Positions 1 to 6,491 of a stretch of 28,439 nt of DNA are shown here, piece after piece. The translations under genes and the position numbers were made by a program. Under the pieces are notes generated by a model that was given only the letters and a program-made list of their open reading frames with translations, searched no databases and was not told the DNA's origin. The DNA lies in the NCBI GenBank assembly GCA_030595015.1, contig JAUVDZ010000001.1, positions 1 to 28,439 on the forward strand, written 5' to 3'. Numbering within the stretch: position 1 is the first letter of the stretch; each line of letters starts with the position of its first letter. This stretch comes from Candidatus Peregrinibacteria bacterium. GTDB lineage: Bacteria > Patescibacteriota > Gracilibacteria > UBA1369 > PNNO01.

Positions 1-344
1 TGTGCAGTAATAATTGCGCTTTTATAAGGGGCGACAGTTCCAACTTTTTGAAAATTAATTCGTTGTAAAGGATCATCTGTAATTTCAATAGTTTCAACTT
101 CGATATCTCCAATGGTTACATCGTTTACTATTTCCGCTTCGCTTACTTCGTTCGTCTGTTCAGTTTGCTCTGTATCTTCTGAAGTTTCATTATCAATTTG
201 TTCGCAACCTCCAAAAAAGTACATACCTAAGAGTACAATCCCAATGATTAAACCAATAGTGAATAGCACATTAATAAATTTTGAAAGATTAGATTGTTTC
301 TTTTCAGAAACTAAATCATATCTATCAGGTTCAGTAGTTTCCAT
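1..344 (-). CDS. Membrane-fusion (HlyD-like) transport adaptor, N-terminal part, runs off window
   Basis: Reading from the ATG at 344 towards position 1 gives an open frame of 114 codons with no stop, so the gene continues beyond the window. The visible part has a short polar N-terminus, one membrane segment at about residues 24-45 (rich in I, L, V and G), then an acidic, Thr/Glu/Gln-rich linker. It ends in a stretch resembling the first strands of the biotinyl-lipoyl-like domain of periplasmic adaptor proteins (motif FQKVGTVAPYKSAIITA). From that I infer an adaptor subunit for an RND or ABC exporter, anchored by its N-terminal helix. The family call rests on this short stretch only. The gene has its own consensus promoter (377-404) and a 26-nt leader with no Shine-Dalgarno. 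A second, complete adaptor lies at 15142-16962. Confidence 0.55.
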   Translation of the reverse strand, partial: METTEPDRYDLVSEKKQSNLSKFINVLFTIGLIIGIVLLGMYFFGGCEQIDNETSEDTEQTEQTNEVSEAEIVNDVTIGDIEVETIEITDDPLQRINFQKVGTVAPYKSAIITA

Positions 345-376
345 TATATAAGGGGTCAATTATAAAATAAGAGCTT

Positions 377-404
377 ATTATAGTAGATTACACTATAATG
401 TCAA
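377..404 (-). promoter_or_regulatory. Consensus sigma70-type promoter with overlapping palindrome
   Basis: On the minus strand TTGACA (404-399), a 16-nt spacer and TATAAT (382-377) form a perfect -35/-10 pair. Predicted +1 is near 370, 26 nt before the ATG at 344. The promoter overlaps a perfect 8-bp inverted repeat, ATTATAGT (377-384) and ACTATAAT (392-399), separated by 7 nt. This could be an operator, or simply facing -10 elements, since TATAAT also reads on the plus strand at 394-399. Confidence 0.75.
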
Positions 405-432
405 CTCTTCTGTATGAAATTAATTACAAAAT

Positions 433-651
433 TTACTTGCCTTCTACCTCTATTTTCTCGTTTAATAAATCAACAAATTTATCAACATCGATTCCATGAG
501 AAGATAAACCTTCATCAATAGTTTCAAATTCAGCTGCATGGCACATAGCACAGCCAATATCATGATCCATAAAAATATCGAATAATTCTGGGTATTTTTG
601 TAGGACTTCTAGAATAATCATATCTTTTTTAACCTTTTGATGTTTTCTCAT
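433..651 (-). CDS. DUF1858 / hybrid-cluster-associated redox disulfide protein
   Basis: A 72-residue protein with the DUF1858-type core (TIGR03980-like): a short helix pair, LEVLQKYPELFDIFMDH, followed by GCAMCHAAEFETIDEG with a CxxC pair at Cys34 and Cys37, and an amphipathic C-terminal helix. Members of this family are small cytosolic proteins thought to bind metal or carry a redox disulfide; no specific reaction is established. The length fits the family. The start is uncertain. The ATG at 651 has no ribosome site, and Met11 (ATG at 619-621) would also preserve the whole conserved domain. It lies 88 nt upstream of the adaptor gene but that gene has its own promoter, so they are probably separate transcripts. 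Confidence 0.8.
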   Translation of the reverse strand: MRKHQKVKKDMIILEVLQKYPELFDIFMDHDIGCAMCHAAEFETIDEGLSSHGIDVDKFVDLLNEKIEVEGK

Positions 652-722
652 ATATATAAGTGCATTAATTTATAAATTATTTCAACTCTACGCTGATTTG
701 ATTCACTTTCAACTCAATATAC

Positions 723-750
723 TTGACAAATAATAAGAAGTCAGTATAAT
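723..750 (+). promoter_or_regulatory. Perfect-consensus sigma70-type promoter
   Basis: TTGACA at 723-728, a 16-nt spacer and TATAAT at 745-750. Predicted +1 is near 757, giving a leader of about 25 nt before the ATG at 782. The leader contains no Shine-Dalgarno motif. It drives the hypothetical gene at 782 and, by overlap, tlyA. Confidence 0.8.
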
Positions 751-781
751 CATAATCTTTACTTAAATCAAGTCTAAATTT

Positions 782-1375
782 ATGGATTCACGAATAAGGA
801 AAAATCGAATTATGAATATGCTTGAGAAGTATGATGAAAAACTTCTTAAATTTTATTTAAATGAAGGTCCTGCTAAGCTTAAGAAAAGGCTTGAGATAAG
901 GGATGATGAGTTGTGGCGGATCGTCTTTGATTATCTTATTTTTGAGAAAAATGCAGTTAACGTTTGTACTAAAAAGAATACTAATTATATTCATAGTATC
1001 TTTGCTGAAAAAGGTCCAAATCATATTAAAAAAGCTTTTTATTTAGATAATTCTAAATATGAAAGTACTTTTGAAGAAATTCTGGATTTTATAGGAATTG
1101 CCAGAGGCGCGATATATGAGTATGTACGTAATAATTCACATTATTTTCAGGATTTAATAAGAAATGGAAAAGCTGAGAGAATTCGTATTGAATTAGGCTT
1201 GGAGAAGCTGAAATACGACGGTGTTTGGGAAGAAGTTCTTGATATCCTATTAGAATGTGTAAGTTTTAAAAATTTTACCTACAGCATGTTTGAGCAGGGT
1301 TTGAGATTTTTTACAAACATGTATAATACTGGTCGTACACATAGATCAGTAAAAAATTCCAATGAGATTAGATAA
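782..1375 (+). CDS. Hypothetical protein with three degenerate ~40-residue repeats
   Basis: A 197-residue, Lys/Glu/Tyr-rich protein with no signal peptide or membrane segment; I do not recognise the family. Three copies of a pattern can be seen at about residues 17-53, 68-104 and 119-157. Each has a short helix, an N/K-x-G-x-A/N turn with basic residues, an L or F cluster, a variable linker, then W/F-x-x-[IV]-[FL]-D-[YFI]-[LI]. This suggests an all-helical repeat fold. Its last 14 bases overlap the start of tlyA (1362), so the two are almost certainly cotranscribed and translationally coupled. The partner makes a ribosome-related role possible, but that is inference. The start at 782 fits the promoter spacing. 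Confidence 0.7.
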   Translation: MDSRIRKNRIMNMLEKYDEKLLKFYLNEGPAKLKKRLEIRDDELWRIVFDYLIFEKNAVNVCTKKNTNYIHSIFAEKGPNHIKKAFYLDNSKYESTFEEILDFIGIARGAIYEYVRNNSHYFQDLIRNGKAERIRIELGLEKLKYDGVWEEVLDILLECVSFKNFTYSMFEQGLRFFTNMYNTGRTHRSVKNSNEIR

Positions 1376-2081
1376 ATTTTTGACTAGTCAAAACTACGTT
1401 GAGTCGCGAGAGAAAGCGAAATTTTTAATCGAACAAGGGCTAGTGAAAATTAATGGAATTATTGCTCAAAAAGTTGCATATAAAGTTAAATCTGATGACA
1501 TTATAGAAGTAGATAATAGCGATATGTTTGTTAGTCGAAGTGGAAATAAACTTGAAGCAGCGCTAAAAAACTTCAATTTAGATGTGAAAGATTACATTTG
1601 TTTGGATATTGGGGCTTCTATAGGCGGTTTTACTGAATGTTTGCTCAAGTATAATGCTAAAAAGGTTTATACCATTGATGTTGGCACTGACCAGCTTCAT
1701 AAAAAACTTCGCAGCAATAATCGTGTTATTTGTTATGAAGAAACGGATTTTCGCACTTTTAAGCGCTCAGAAATTGCTGAAGATCTTGATATTATAGTAA
1801 TTGATGTGTCATTTATCTCAATTAAAGAAATTATTGATCATATCTCTCCATTTTTAAATAAAAAAACCAAAGTAGTTGCGCTTTATAAGCCTCAATTTGA
1901 AGTAGGAAAAGGCAATATTAAGAAGGGGATTGCCAATAATGAAGAAGTAGTACAAAGAACCATTGAAGATTTTAAAGAATACATCGCAAAATATGACCTA
2001 CAAGTTACAGGATCTATGAAATCCCCGTTAAAAGGGAAAGAAGGTAACCAGGAATATCTTTTACTGATCCACTTGAGGTAA
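1362..2081 (+). CDS. tlyA: TlyA-family rRNA (cytidine-2'-O)-methyltransferase
   Basis: A 239-residue cytosolic protein with the standard TlyA plan. The N-terminal S4 RNA-binding domain covers about residues 1-60 (MRLDKFLTSQNYVESREKAK). The linker FVSRSGNKLEAAL is followed by an FtsJ-like SAM methyltransferase domain. Visible motifs are the SAM-binding DIGASIGGFTECLL, DVSFISI, the catalytic-lysine segment ALYKPQFEVGKG and the C-terminal KGKEGNQEYLL. Characterised members methylate 2'-OH groups of cytidines in 16S and/or 23S rRNA; which target applies here cannot be told from sequence. Length is slightly below the usual ~265. The ATG lies inside the upstream gene in another frame and has no ribosome site of its own. 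The 3' end overlaps the convergent gene at 2061 by 21 bases. Confidence 0.92.
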   Translation: MRLDKFLTSQNYVESREKAKFLIEQGLVKINGIIAQKVAYKVKSDDIIEVDNSDMFVSRSGNKLEAALKNFNLDVKDYICLDIGASIGGFTECLLKYNAKKVYTIDVGTDQLHKKLRSNNRVICYEETDFRTFKRSEIAEDLDIIVIDVSFISIKEIIDHISPFLNKKTKVVALYKPQFEVGKGNIKKGIANNEEVVQRTIEDFKEYIAKYDLQVTGSMKSPLKGKEGNQEYLLLIHLR

Positions 2082-2375
2082 AGTTTTAAAATAAAGTTGT
2101 TTTTTTACTTTTTGATTTTGATCTATCAAATCAACTCTAAATGCTGTTTCGCGATCAGGAAGAAATTTATAGTACGCAAGATCAGCAATTAGCGTATCTT
2201 TTCCTAAACGTTCAAGATTCAAGTGATTATCGCTATCTTCTCGCTCACTTTGTTCAAAAGCTTCATACTCTTCACGAGTAAGATCTTTTATCCAAATACT
2301 TTTAGCATCATAAATAGCCATTAATTGAGATTCAGCCTCATCAACGTTGTTTGCTTTGATAATTTCTCCAGCCAT
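2061..2375 (-). CDS. Hypothetical 104-residue acidic protein
   Basis: A small soluble protein with no signal peptide or membrane segment, rich in Asp/Glu/Lys/Leu/Ala. It begins MAGEIIKANNVDEAESQLMA and has a charged central helix around YEAFEQSERED. I do not recognise a family. It runs convergently to tlyA and the two coding sequences overlap by 21 bases at their 3' ends. A possible minus-strand promoter is TTGAAT (2428-2423), 15-nt spacer, TATAAA (2407-2402), giving a leader of about 20 nt. An inverted repeat lies just upstream of it. The clean open frame, plausible composition and promoter support a real gene, but no homology does. Confidence 0.6.
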   Translation of the reverse strand: MAGEIIKANNVDEAESQLMAIYDAKSIWIKDLTREEYEAFEQSEREDSDNHLNLERLGKDTLIADLAYYKFLPDRETAFRVDLIDQNQKVKKQLYFKTLPQVDQ

Positions 2376-2401
2376 GATTGTTGGTTAATGTGTGTTTTTA
2401 T

Positions 2402-2428
2402 TTTATAGGGATAAGTTTGTATATTCAA
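2402..2428 (-). promoter_or_regulatory. Possible promoter of the 104-residue gene
   Basis: TTGAAT (2428-2423) and TATAAA (2407-2402) on the minus strand with a 15-nt spacer, which is short. Predicted +1 is near 2395. Confidence 0.4.
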
Positions 2429-2431
2429 GTA

Positions 2432-2474
2432 CCTTATCAAATTTGCCGTATTTTTGCCGTCATTTTTGATAAGG
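2432..2474. repeat. 10-bp inverted repeat enclosing a tandem TTTGCCGT
   Basis: CCTTATCAAA (2432-2441) and TTTGATAAGG (2465-2474) are perfect inverted arms around a 23-nt centre. The centre holds TTTGCCGT twice in direct orientation (2442-2449 and 2453-2460, 11 bp apart, about one helical turn). There is no T-tract, so a terminator is unlikely. It sits immediately upstream of the possible promoter of the 104-residue gene and could be an operator. Confidence 0.6.
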
Positions 2475-2476
2475 GA

Positions 2477-2556
2477 TAGTTTCTACACTACGTCGTACTC
2501 GCTCAACCTGCTCAATCAGTCACATTCGTTCCTTCATCGCAGCTAGATCTAGCACT
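2477..2556 (-). repeat. Dispersed ~80-bp repeat, intergenic copy
   Basis: This stretch aligns without gaps to 27350-27429 inside the rpmE coding sequence. By my base-by-base comparison the core 69 bases (2488-2556 with 27361-27429) match at 54 positions, and the full 80 at 62. Shared exact blocks include CGTCGTAC, TCAGTC and AGATCT. Its base composition (CG-rich, pyrimidine-rich on the plus strand) differs from the AT-rich flanks. It lies on the 3' side of the tRNA-Arg gene. The matching reading frame has an internal stop here, so I do not call it coding. Confidence 0.7.
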
Positions 2557-2562
2557 CCAAGA

Positions 2563-2587
2563 GACCTCCGCGCTTTGCGCTGCGGTC
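2563..2587 (-). other. GC-rich hairpin just 3' of tRNA-Arg
   Basis: GACC..CCGCGC and GCGC..GCGGTC can fold into an 11-position stem with two mismatches and a 3-nt loop, beginning 2 nt after the tRNA CCA end on the transcribed strand. No T-tract follows. It may act in tRNA 3' processing or transcription pausing; this is inference. Confidence 0.4.
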
Positions 2588-2589
2588 TG

Positions 2590-2666
<77 letters not shown>

Positions 2667-2688
2667 ATATTAATCGTTAACGCTATTT

Positions 2689-2717
2689 AAAAAGCGCAGA
2701 CCCTTACGAGCCTGCGC
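2689..2717 (-). terminator. Rho-independent terminator of secDF
   Basis: On the minus strand GCGCAG (2717-2712) pairs with CTGCGC (2699-2694). Four more pairs (two G-U) extend the stem to 10, closed by a GTAA tetraloop of GNRA type. TTTTT (2693-2689) follows directly. It lies 27 bp past the secDF stop codon. Confidence 0.85.
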
Positions 2718-2743
2718 AATTTTAACATTTATGTAATCTATTA

Positions 2744-5700
2744 TCAACGTTCTTTTCTAGATTCTGCTCTGTTGTTCCACCAGACAAGTACAGGACTTGC
2801 CACAAAGATTGATGAGTAAGTACCAATGATAGTACCAAGTACTAATGCAAGTACGAACCAGAAGATTGATGTGCTTCCTAAAATCAAGAGTGCTACTAAT
2901 GTGAATAGCGTAGAGATAGATGTGTTTATTGAACGAGCCATTGTTTGTGTTAAGGCTGCGTTTGCAACATCTTTGAATGTGACACCTCTTCCCATATCTT
3001 TTAAGTTTTCACGCACTCTGTCGAATACAACGATTGTGTCATGAACTGAGAAACCAAGTATTGTTAGAAGTGCAGTAATAAATAGGGCATCTACTTCAAC
3101 ATTAAGAACATTTCCTAATATCGCAAATATTCCAACTACGATTATTACATCATGTGCTAAGGCAACGATTGCAGATAATCCGAATCTCCAAGGAGAAACT
3201 TTTTTAGGGATTTTCCTGAATGCAAATGCGATATAGAATACAATTAATATTAATGCTATTACAAGTGCGAACATTGCTTTACTCTTCATTGTTTCTCCAA
3301 CAGTAGGACCCACTGTTGTGAATCTTGGTTCATCAAGTGCCCCGAATCTTTCTTCAAGTTTTTCTAATATCTGATCGTGAACTTCTACTGAGATGTATTT
3401 AGTTTTGATAATATATCCATCAGAAGACCAGATTATTGAAGCAGTACTAAAGTCTACAGCTTCTTCAACATCCGGAACAAATTCTGCTCCACCTGTTTCA
3501 GTTGTTGCAGCTACAGCTCCATCATCAGATCCATAAATCTCATTACCGATTTCTTCAAGAGCAGTGCTTAAATCTTCCTGAGCAACTTCCTGTTCAAATT
3601 TAACTTGCATCAATGTTCCTCCAGAAAAATCGATTCCGAATTTAAGTCCGAATGTGAAAATTGAAACAATCGCAATTGAGACTAAGATTCCTGAGAAAAC
3701 GAACCATTTTTTACTGTTACCAATAATATTATAAACTTTTCGTTTCTTTTCAGTTGGTTTAGCTCCTAATAAGAAGTAATTTTTAGCAAATCTTGTTCCA
3801 ACCATTAAATGTAAGAATGTTTTTGTAATAGTAATAGCCGTGAACATTGAAACTAAAATACCTGCAGCTAAGTTGAAAGCGAATCCCTGAATGATTGAAC
3901 TTCCAAAATAAAACAGAATTGCACAGGTAATCAATGAAGAGAAATTCGAATCTCTAATTGAGCTCCATGCACGGGCAAATCCAACATCAATAGCTGACCC
4001 AAGAGGTCTTCCGTCTCTAATTTCTTCTTTAATTCTTTCAAAGATAAGTATGTTAGCATCAACTGCCATACCAATCGATAAGATCACACCGGCTACACCA
4101 GCAAGTGTTAGAACGATTGGATTAGCAAGCAGGAATACTATAAAGAATAGGGCAAACACCGCCAGAACTGACGTGACCATTTTTTCCCACCCATTGTCTT
4201 TGTCATTTAATATTCGCATCATTAAGACGACGAACATCGTGACAGCAATAATAACTGCGACTATGGTATTTAATTGGGATTGTATTAAGAAAAGTAGAAT
4301 TACTGCGTAAACTCCTAATGCAACAACTGCCATTAATCCTAGAAGTCTGTAGTAGAGAGTCATGTAAATACCAAGAATGATCAATCCAATCATACCTGCC
4401 CACAAGCTCTTAACTAAGGCATCCTGACCAAGCTCTGCACCGATTGTGTATTGACCTGACAATACAATTGGTGCTGGAATTGCACCTGTATTTAAGTCAC
4501 GAGCTAAAGTAGTAGCCTCATCAATAGTGAAACTACCTTCGATAATTGCATTCCCTCCTGTAATTTTTGATCTTACATTTGGAGCAGAAATTAATTCACC
4601 TCCAACAAAAATTGCTAAAGGTTTTCCAATATTTTTATCTGTTATTTCAGCAAACAACTCTGCCCCTTCATCATTAAATGCGATTGAAACATAAGGTTCA
4701 TAAAGTTGATTGAACTGAACATCAGCATGTACGAAATGCTCACCAGTTAAGTTAGTATCCTGCCATTGGTTTGGAATAGTTGAGAAGAAAATTGATTCAT
4801 ATTTAACCTGTTTCTCAACTTTTGTTTCTGTAGTTCCTCCAACAATTGAACCTGATTTAAGTACGTGGTATCCAAATTCAGTTTCAACAGGATCACTTAC
4901 TTCATCTTTTTCTTCCATTATAAGTGCTGCTGATTCGAATGCTTCTGTGTATGCACCTTCACCTGCAGGTTTGATTAATACTCCACCTACTTCTTTTGCA
5001 GCTGAATCATCATTATATTCATCTGATAAAGTTTTAAATTCTTCACCATCACGTGCACGGCTTGAAATTTCTTCAGCTAATGCCAATGCTTCTTCTTTTG
5101 TTCTCGTAACTTCTTCTCCAGCTCTTTCAGCTCCTGCGTAAGCAACTAAAACATGAGAAACATTTACTTTCTTTTCATCAGTAACTGTTCTGTCAGCGTC
5201 TTGAGTTTCAATTAATTTGATTACGTTTAATCCAGTTAATTCGATTAGTTCACCTTCAGGAGAAACTGTGTATTCTCCGCTTGTTTCAATTGTTCCTGAA
5301 TAAACTTGTCCTTCTGATAAGTCGAATATTTTACCAGCAATTGCTGAATTTAATTCGTCTTCAAATTTCCAATCTTCTTCTTGAGTATAAGTAACTACCG
5401 CAGGATTTGCCTGCTCTTCTTCCTGAGCGACTATGGCAAATTCTTCTCCGCTTTGAATTCTTTGTAATACATTATTTGCCTGCGTTTCAATTTCTTGTTT
5501 TTCATTTGGATCAATTTCGTCTTTTCTTTCTTTAAATTCTAATTGGATTGTTTTACCAATAGTTGCTTTTGCTTCTTCTACATCAACTCCGGCTAAATCA
5601 ACTATGATATGACTTTCACCCGCAGCTTCAGATACTACAATTCTTGGTTCGCTTACCCCAAGTGCATTTACACGCTTATTAATAACCTCTTTTACACCTT

Positions 5701-5926
5701 CAATGATAGCTTTTTGATCTTCTGATGGTACTTTTCTGAGATCAATTTTATAATCAAGTTGAGCTCCTCCTTGTAGGTCGAGGCCTAAATGAACATGCTG
5801 ATTTTTTATTTCATCAGGAGTCCAGCCGACCAATGGAGCTTTTGTCTCTGGTGGTAGATCGAGTATCCCGAGTATCACAGCAATAAATAGAATAACTAGA
5901 ACTTTAATAAAAGTTTTTCCTTTCAT
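2744..5926 (-). CDS. secDF: SecD-SecF fusion with inserted parvulin-like (PpiC) domains
   Basis: A 1060-residue single-chain SecDF, the Sec-translocon accessory pump that uses proton motive force to help pull proteins across the membrane. SecD part: TM1 at about 8-24, HLGLDLQGG at 46-54, the P1 region, membrane block 507-710 with LSIGMAVDANILIFERIKEE (616-635). SecF part: TM near 741-762, GIDFSGGT (764-771), ITALLTILGFSVHDTIVVFD (950-969). Inserted in P1 is a clear PpiC rotamase domain at about 254-361, with SHVL, FKTLSDEYNDDSAAKEVGG and FGYHVLK. A degenerate second copy precedes it at about 143-241 (GEEFAIVAQEE, IFDLSEGQ, GLNVIKLIE). Residues about 550-597 look like an extra membrane hairpin between the usual SecD helices. 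Ordinary SecD and SecF chains lack the rotamase module. A hairpin terminator follows the gene. Confidence 0.93.
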   Translation of the reverse strand: MKGKTFIKVLVILFIAVILGILDLPPETKAPLVGWTPDEIKNQHVHLGLDLQGGAQLDYKIDLRKVPSEDQKAIIEGVKEVINKRVNALGVSEPRIVVSEAAGESHIIVDLAGVDVEEAKATIGKTIQLEFKERKDEIDPNEKQEIETQANNVLQRIQSGEEFAIVAQEEEQANPAVVTYTQEEDWKFEDELNSAIAGKIFDLSEGQVYSGTIETSGEYTVSPEGELIELTGLNVIKLIETQDADRTVTDEKKVNVSHVLVAYAGAERAGEEVTRTKEEALALAEEISSRARDGEEFKTLSDEYNDDSAAKEVGGVLIKPAGEGAYTEAFESAALIMEEKDEVSDPVETEFGYHVLKSGSIVGGTTETKVEKQVKYESIFFSTIPNQWQDTNLTGEHFVHADVQFNQLYEPYVSIAFNDEGAELFAEITDKNIGKPLAIFVGGELISAPNVRSKITGGNAIIEGSFTIDEATTLARDLNTGAIPAPIVLSGQYTIGAELGQDALVKSLWAGMIGLIILGIYMTLYYRLLGLMAVVALGVYAVILLFLIQSQLNTIVAVIIAVTMFVVLMMRILNDKDNGWEKMVTSVLAVFALFFIVFLLANPIVLTLAGVAGVILSIGMAVDANILIFERIKEEIRDGRPLGSAIDVGFARAWSSIRDSNFSSLITCAILFYFGSSIIQGFAFNLAAGILVSMFTAITITKTFLHLMVGTRFAKNYFLLGAKPTEKKRKVYNIIGNSKKWFVFSGILVSIAIVSIFTFGLKFGIDFSGGTLMQVKFEQEVAQEDLSTALEEIGNEIYGSDDGAVAATTETGGAEFVPDVEEAVDFSTASIIWSSDGYIIKTKYISVEVHDQILEKLEERFGALDEPRFTTVGPTVGETMKSKAMFALVIALILIVFYIAFAFRKIPKKVSPWRFGLSAIVALAHDVIIVVGIFAILGNVLNVEVDALFITALLTILGFSVHDTIVVFDRVRENLKDMGRGVTFKDVANAALTQTMARSINTSISTLFTLVALLILGSTSIFWFVLALVLGTIIGTYSSIFVASPVLVWWNNRAESRKER

Positions 5927-5966
5927 GGAAATTGGGGTTTAAAAAATAGTATGAAAAATATATAAA

Positions 5967-6389
5967 TTATTGGTTTTCTGAGTGTAGTTTTTGATCGAGC
6001 TCTTCATTGTTGCCCTTTCCTGATCTTCCATAGTCATCATGTAGTTTTACAACGTCAGTTAAGTGAGGTGTTGAAACTTCAAAGATTTCAGAGTCTTCAA
6101 GTGCTTCAGCACGATGAATAGTATACGGATTTACATCGAATTTGTCACCTGGTTTTAGTATAATTTCCTTTAAATTTTTCTCTTCTGTGCCATAAACCAT
6201 TTTCACTAGTCCTGAGTAAACATATTGAGTTTCGAGTTTTTCCTCATGATACTGCAAAGAATAGCGGTGTCCCTTCTTGATTTCGAGGATTTTCCCCGCA
6301 TATTTCTCATTTTGAGCAAACCAAATCTCACGGCCCCAAGGTTTAGGTTTAATAAGTGCTTCGTGCTTTGGAGTTTGTTCGTTGTTCAT
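5967..6389 (-). CDS. Cupin, type II phosphomannose isomerase-like domain (stand-alone)
   Basis: A 140-residue single-domain cupin matching the C-terminal domain of bifunctional mannose-1-phosphate guanylyltransferase/mannose-6-phosphate isomerase. Visible motifs are KPWGREIWFAQNEKYAGK, the metal-ligand segment GHRYSLQYHEEKLETQYV, KPGDKFDVNPYTIHRAEA and STPHLTDVVKLHDDYGR. It probably interconverts fructose-6-phosphate and mannose-6-phosphate, feeding GDP-mannose synthesis with ManC, encoded 102 nt upstream. The pair thus looks like a split version of the usual two-domain enzyme. It has its own -10 element whose predicted +1 falls on the A of this ATG, so a leaderless transcript is likely. A role as a sugar-binding cupin without isomerase activity cannot be excluded. 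Confidence 0.85.
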   Translation of the reverse strand: MNNEQTPKHEALIKPKPWGREIWFAQNEKYAGKILEIKKGHRYSLQYHEEKLETQYVYSGLVKMVYGTEEKNLKEIILKPGDKFDVNPYTIHRAEALEDSEIFEVSTPHLTDVVKLHDDYGRSGKGNNEELDQKLHSENQ

Positions 6390-6395
6390 AGAAAT

Positions 6396-6424
6396 ATTAT
6401 AAGGGAAAGAAGGGGATATGGGAA
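6396..6424 (-). promoter_or_regulatory. Promoter of the cupin gene, leaderless spacing
   Basis: TATAAT (6401-6396) lies exactly 6 nt before the ATG at 6389, so the predicted +1 is the A of the start codon. TTCCCA (6424-6419) is a weak -35 at 17-nt spacing. Confidence 0.55.
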
Positions 6425-6454
6425 GGAATTATGGCTACCATTTTTTAGGAGTTT

Positions 6455-6477
6455 TTCAAAATTTCAAAAATTTTGAA
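6455..6477. repeat. AT-rich perfect inverted repeat between manC and the cupin gene
   Basis: TTCAAAATTT (6455-6464) and AAATTTTGAA (6468-6477) form a 10-bp stem with a 3-nt loop. It starts 14 nt after the manC stop codon. It has no clean T-tract and few GC pairs, so it is at best a weak terminator or a stabilising 3' hairpin for manC. Confidence 0.4.
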
Positions 6478-6491
6478 TTTCTCCCGTATTA

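Noticed and set aside
112..351. Plus-strand open frame of 79 codons
   Set aside because: It is the antisense of the partial adaptor gene, which has a membrane helix, a family-like motif and a promoter on the other strand.
4050..5141. Several open frames antisense to or in alternative frames of secDF
   Set aside because: They lie wholly within the secDF coding sequence, have no domain signal and reflect codon bias.
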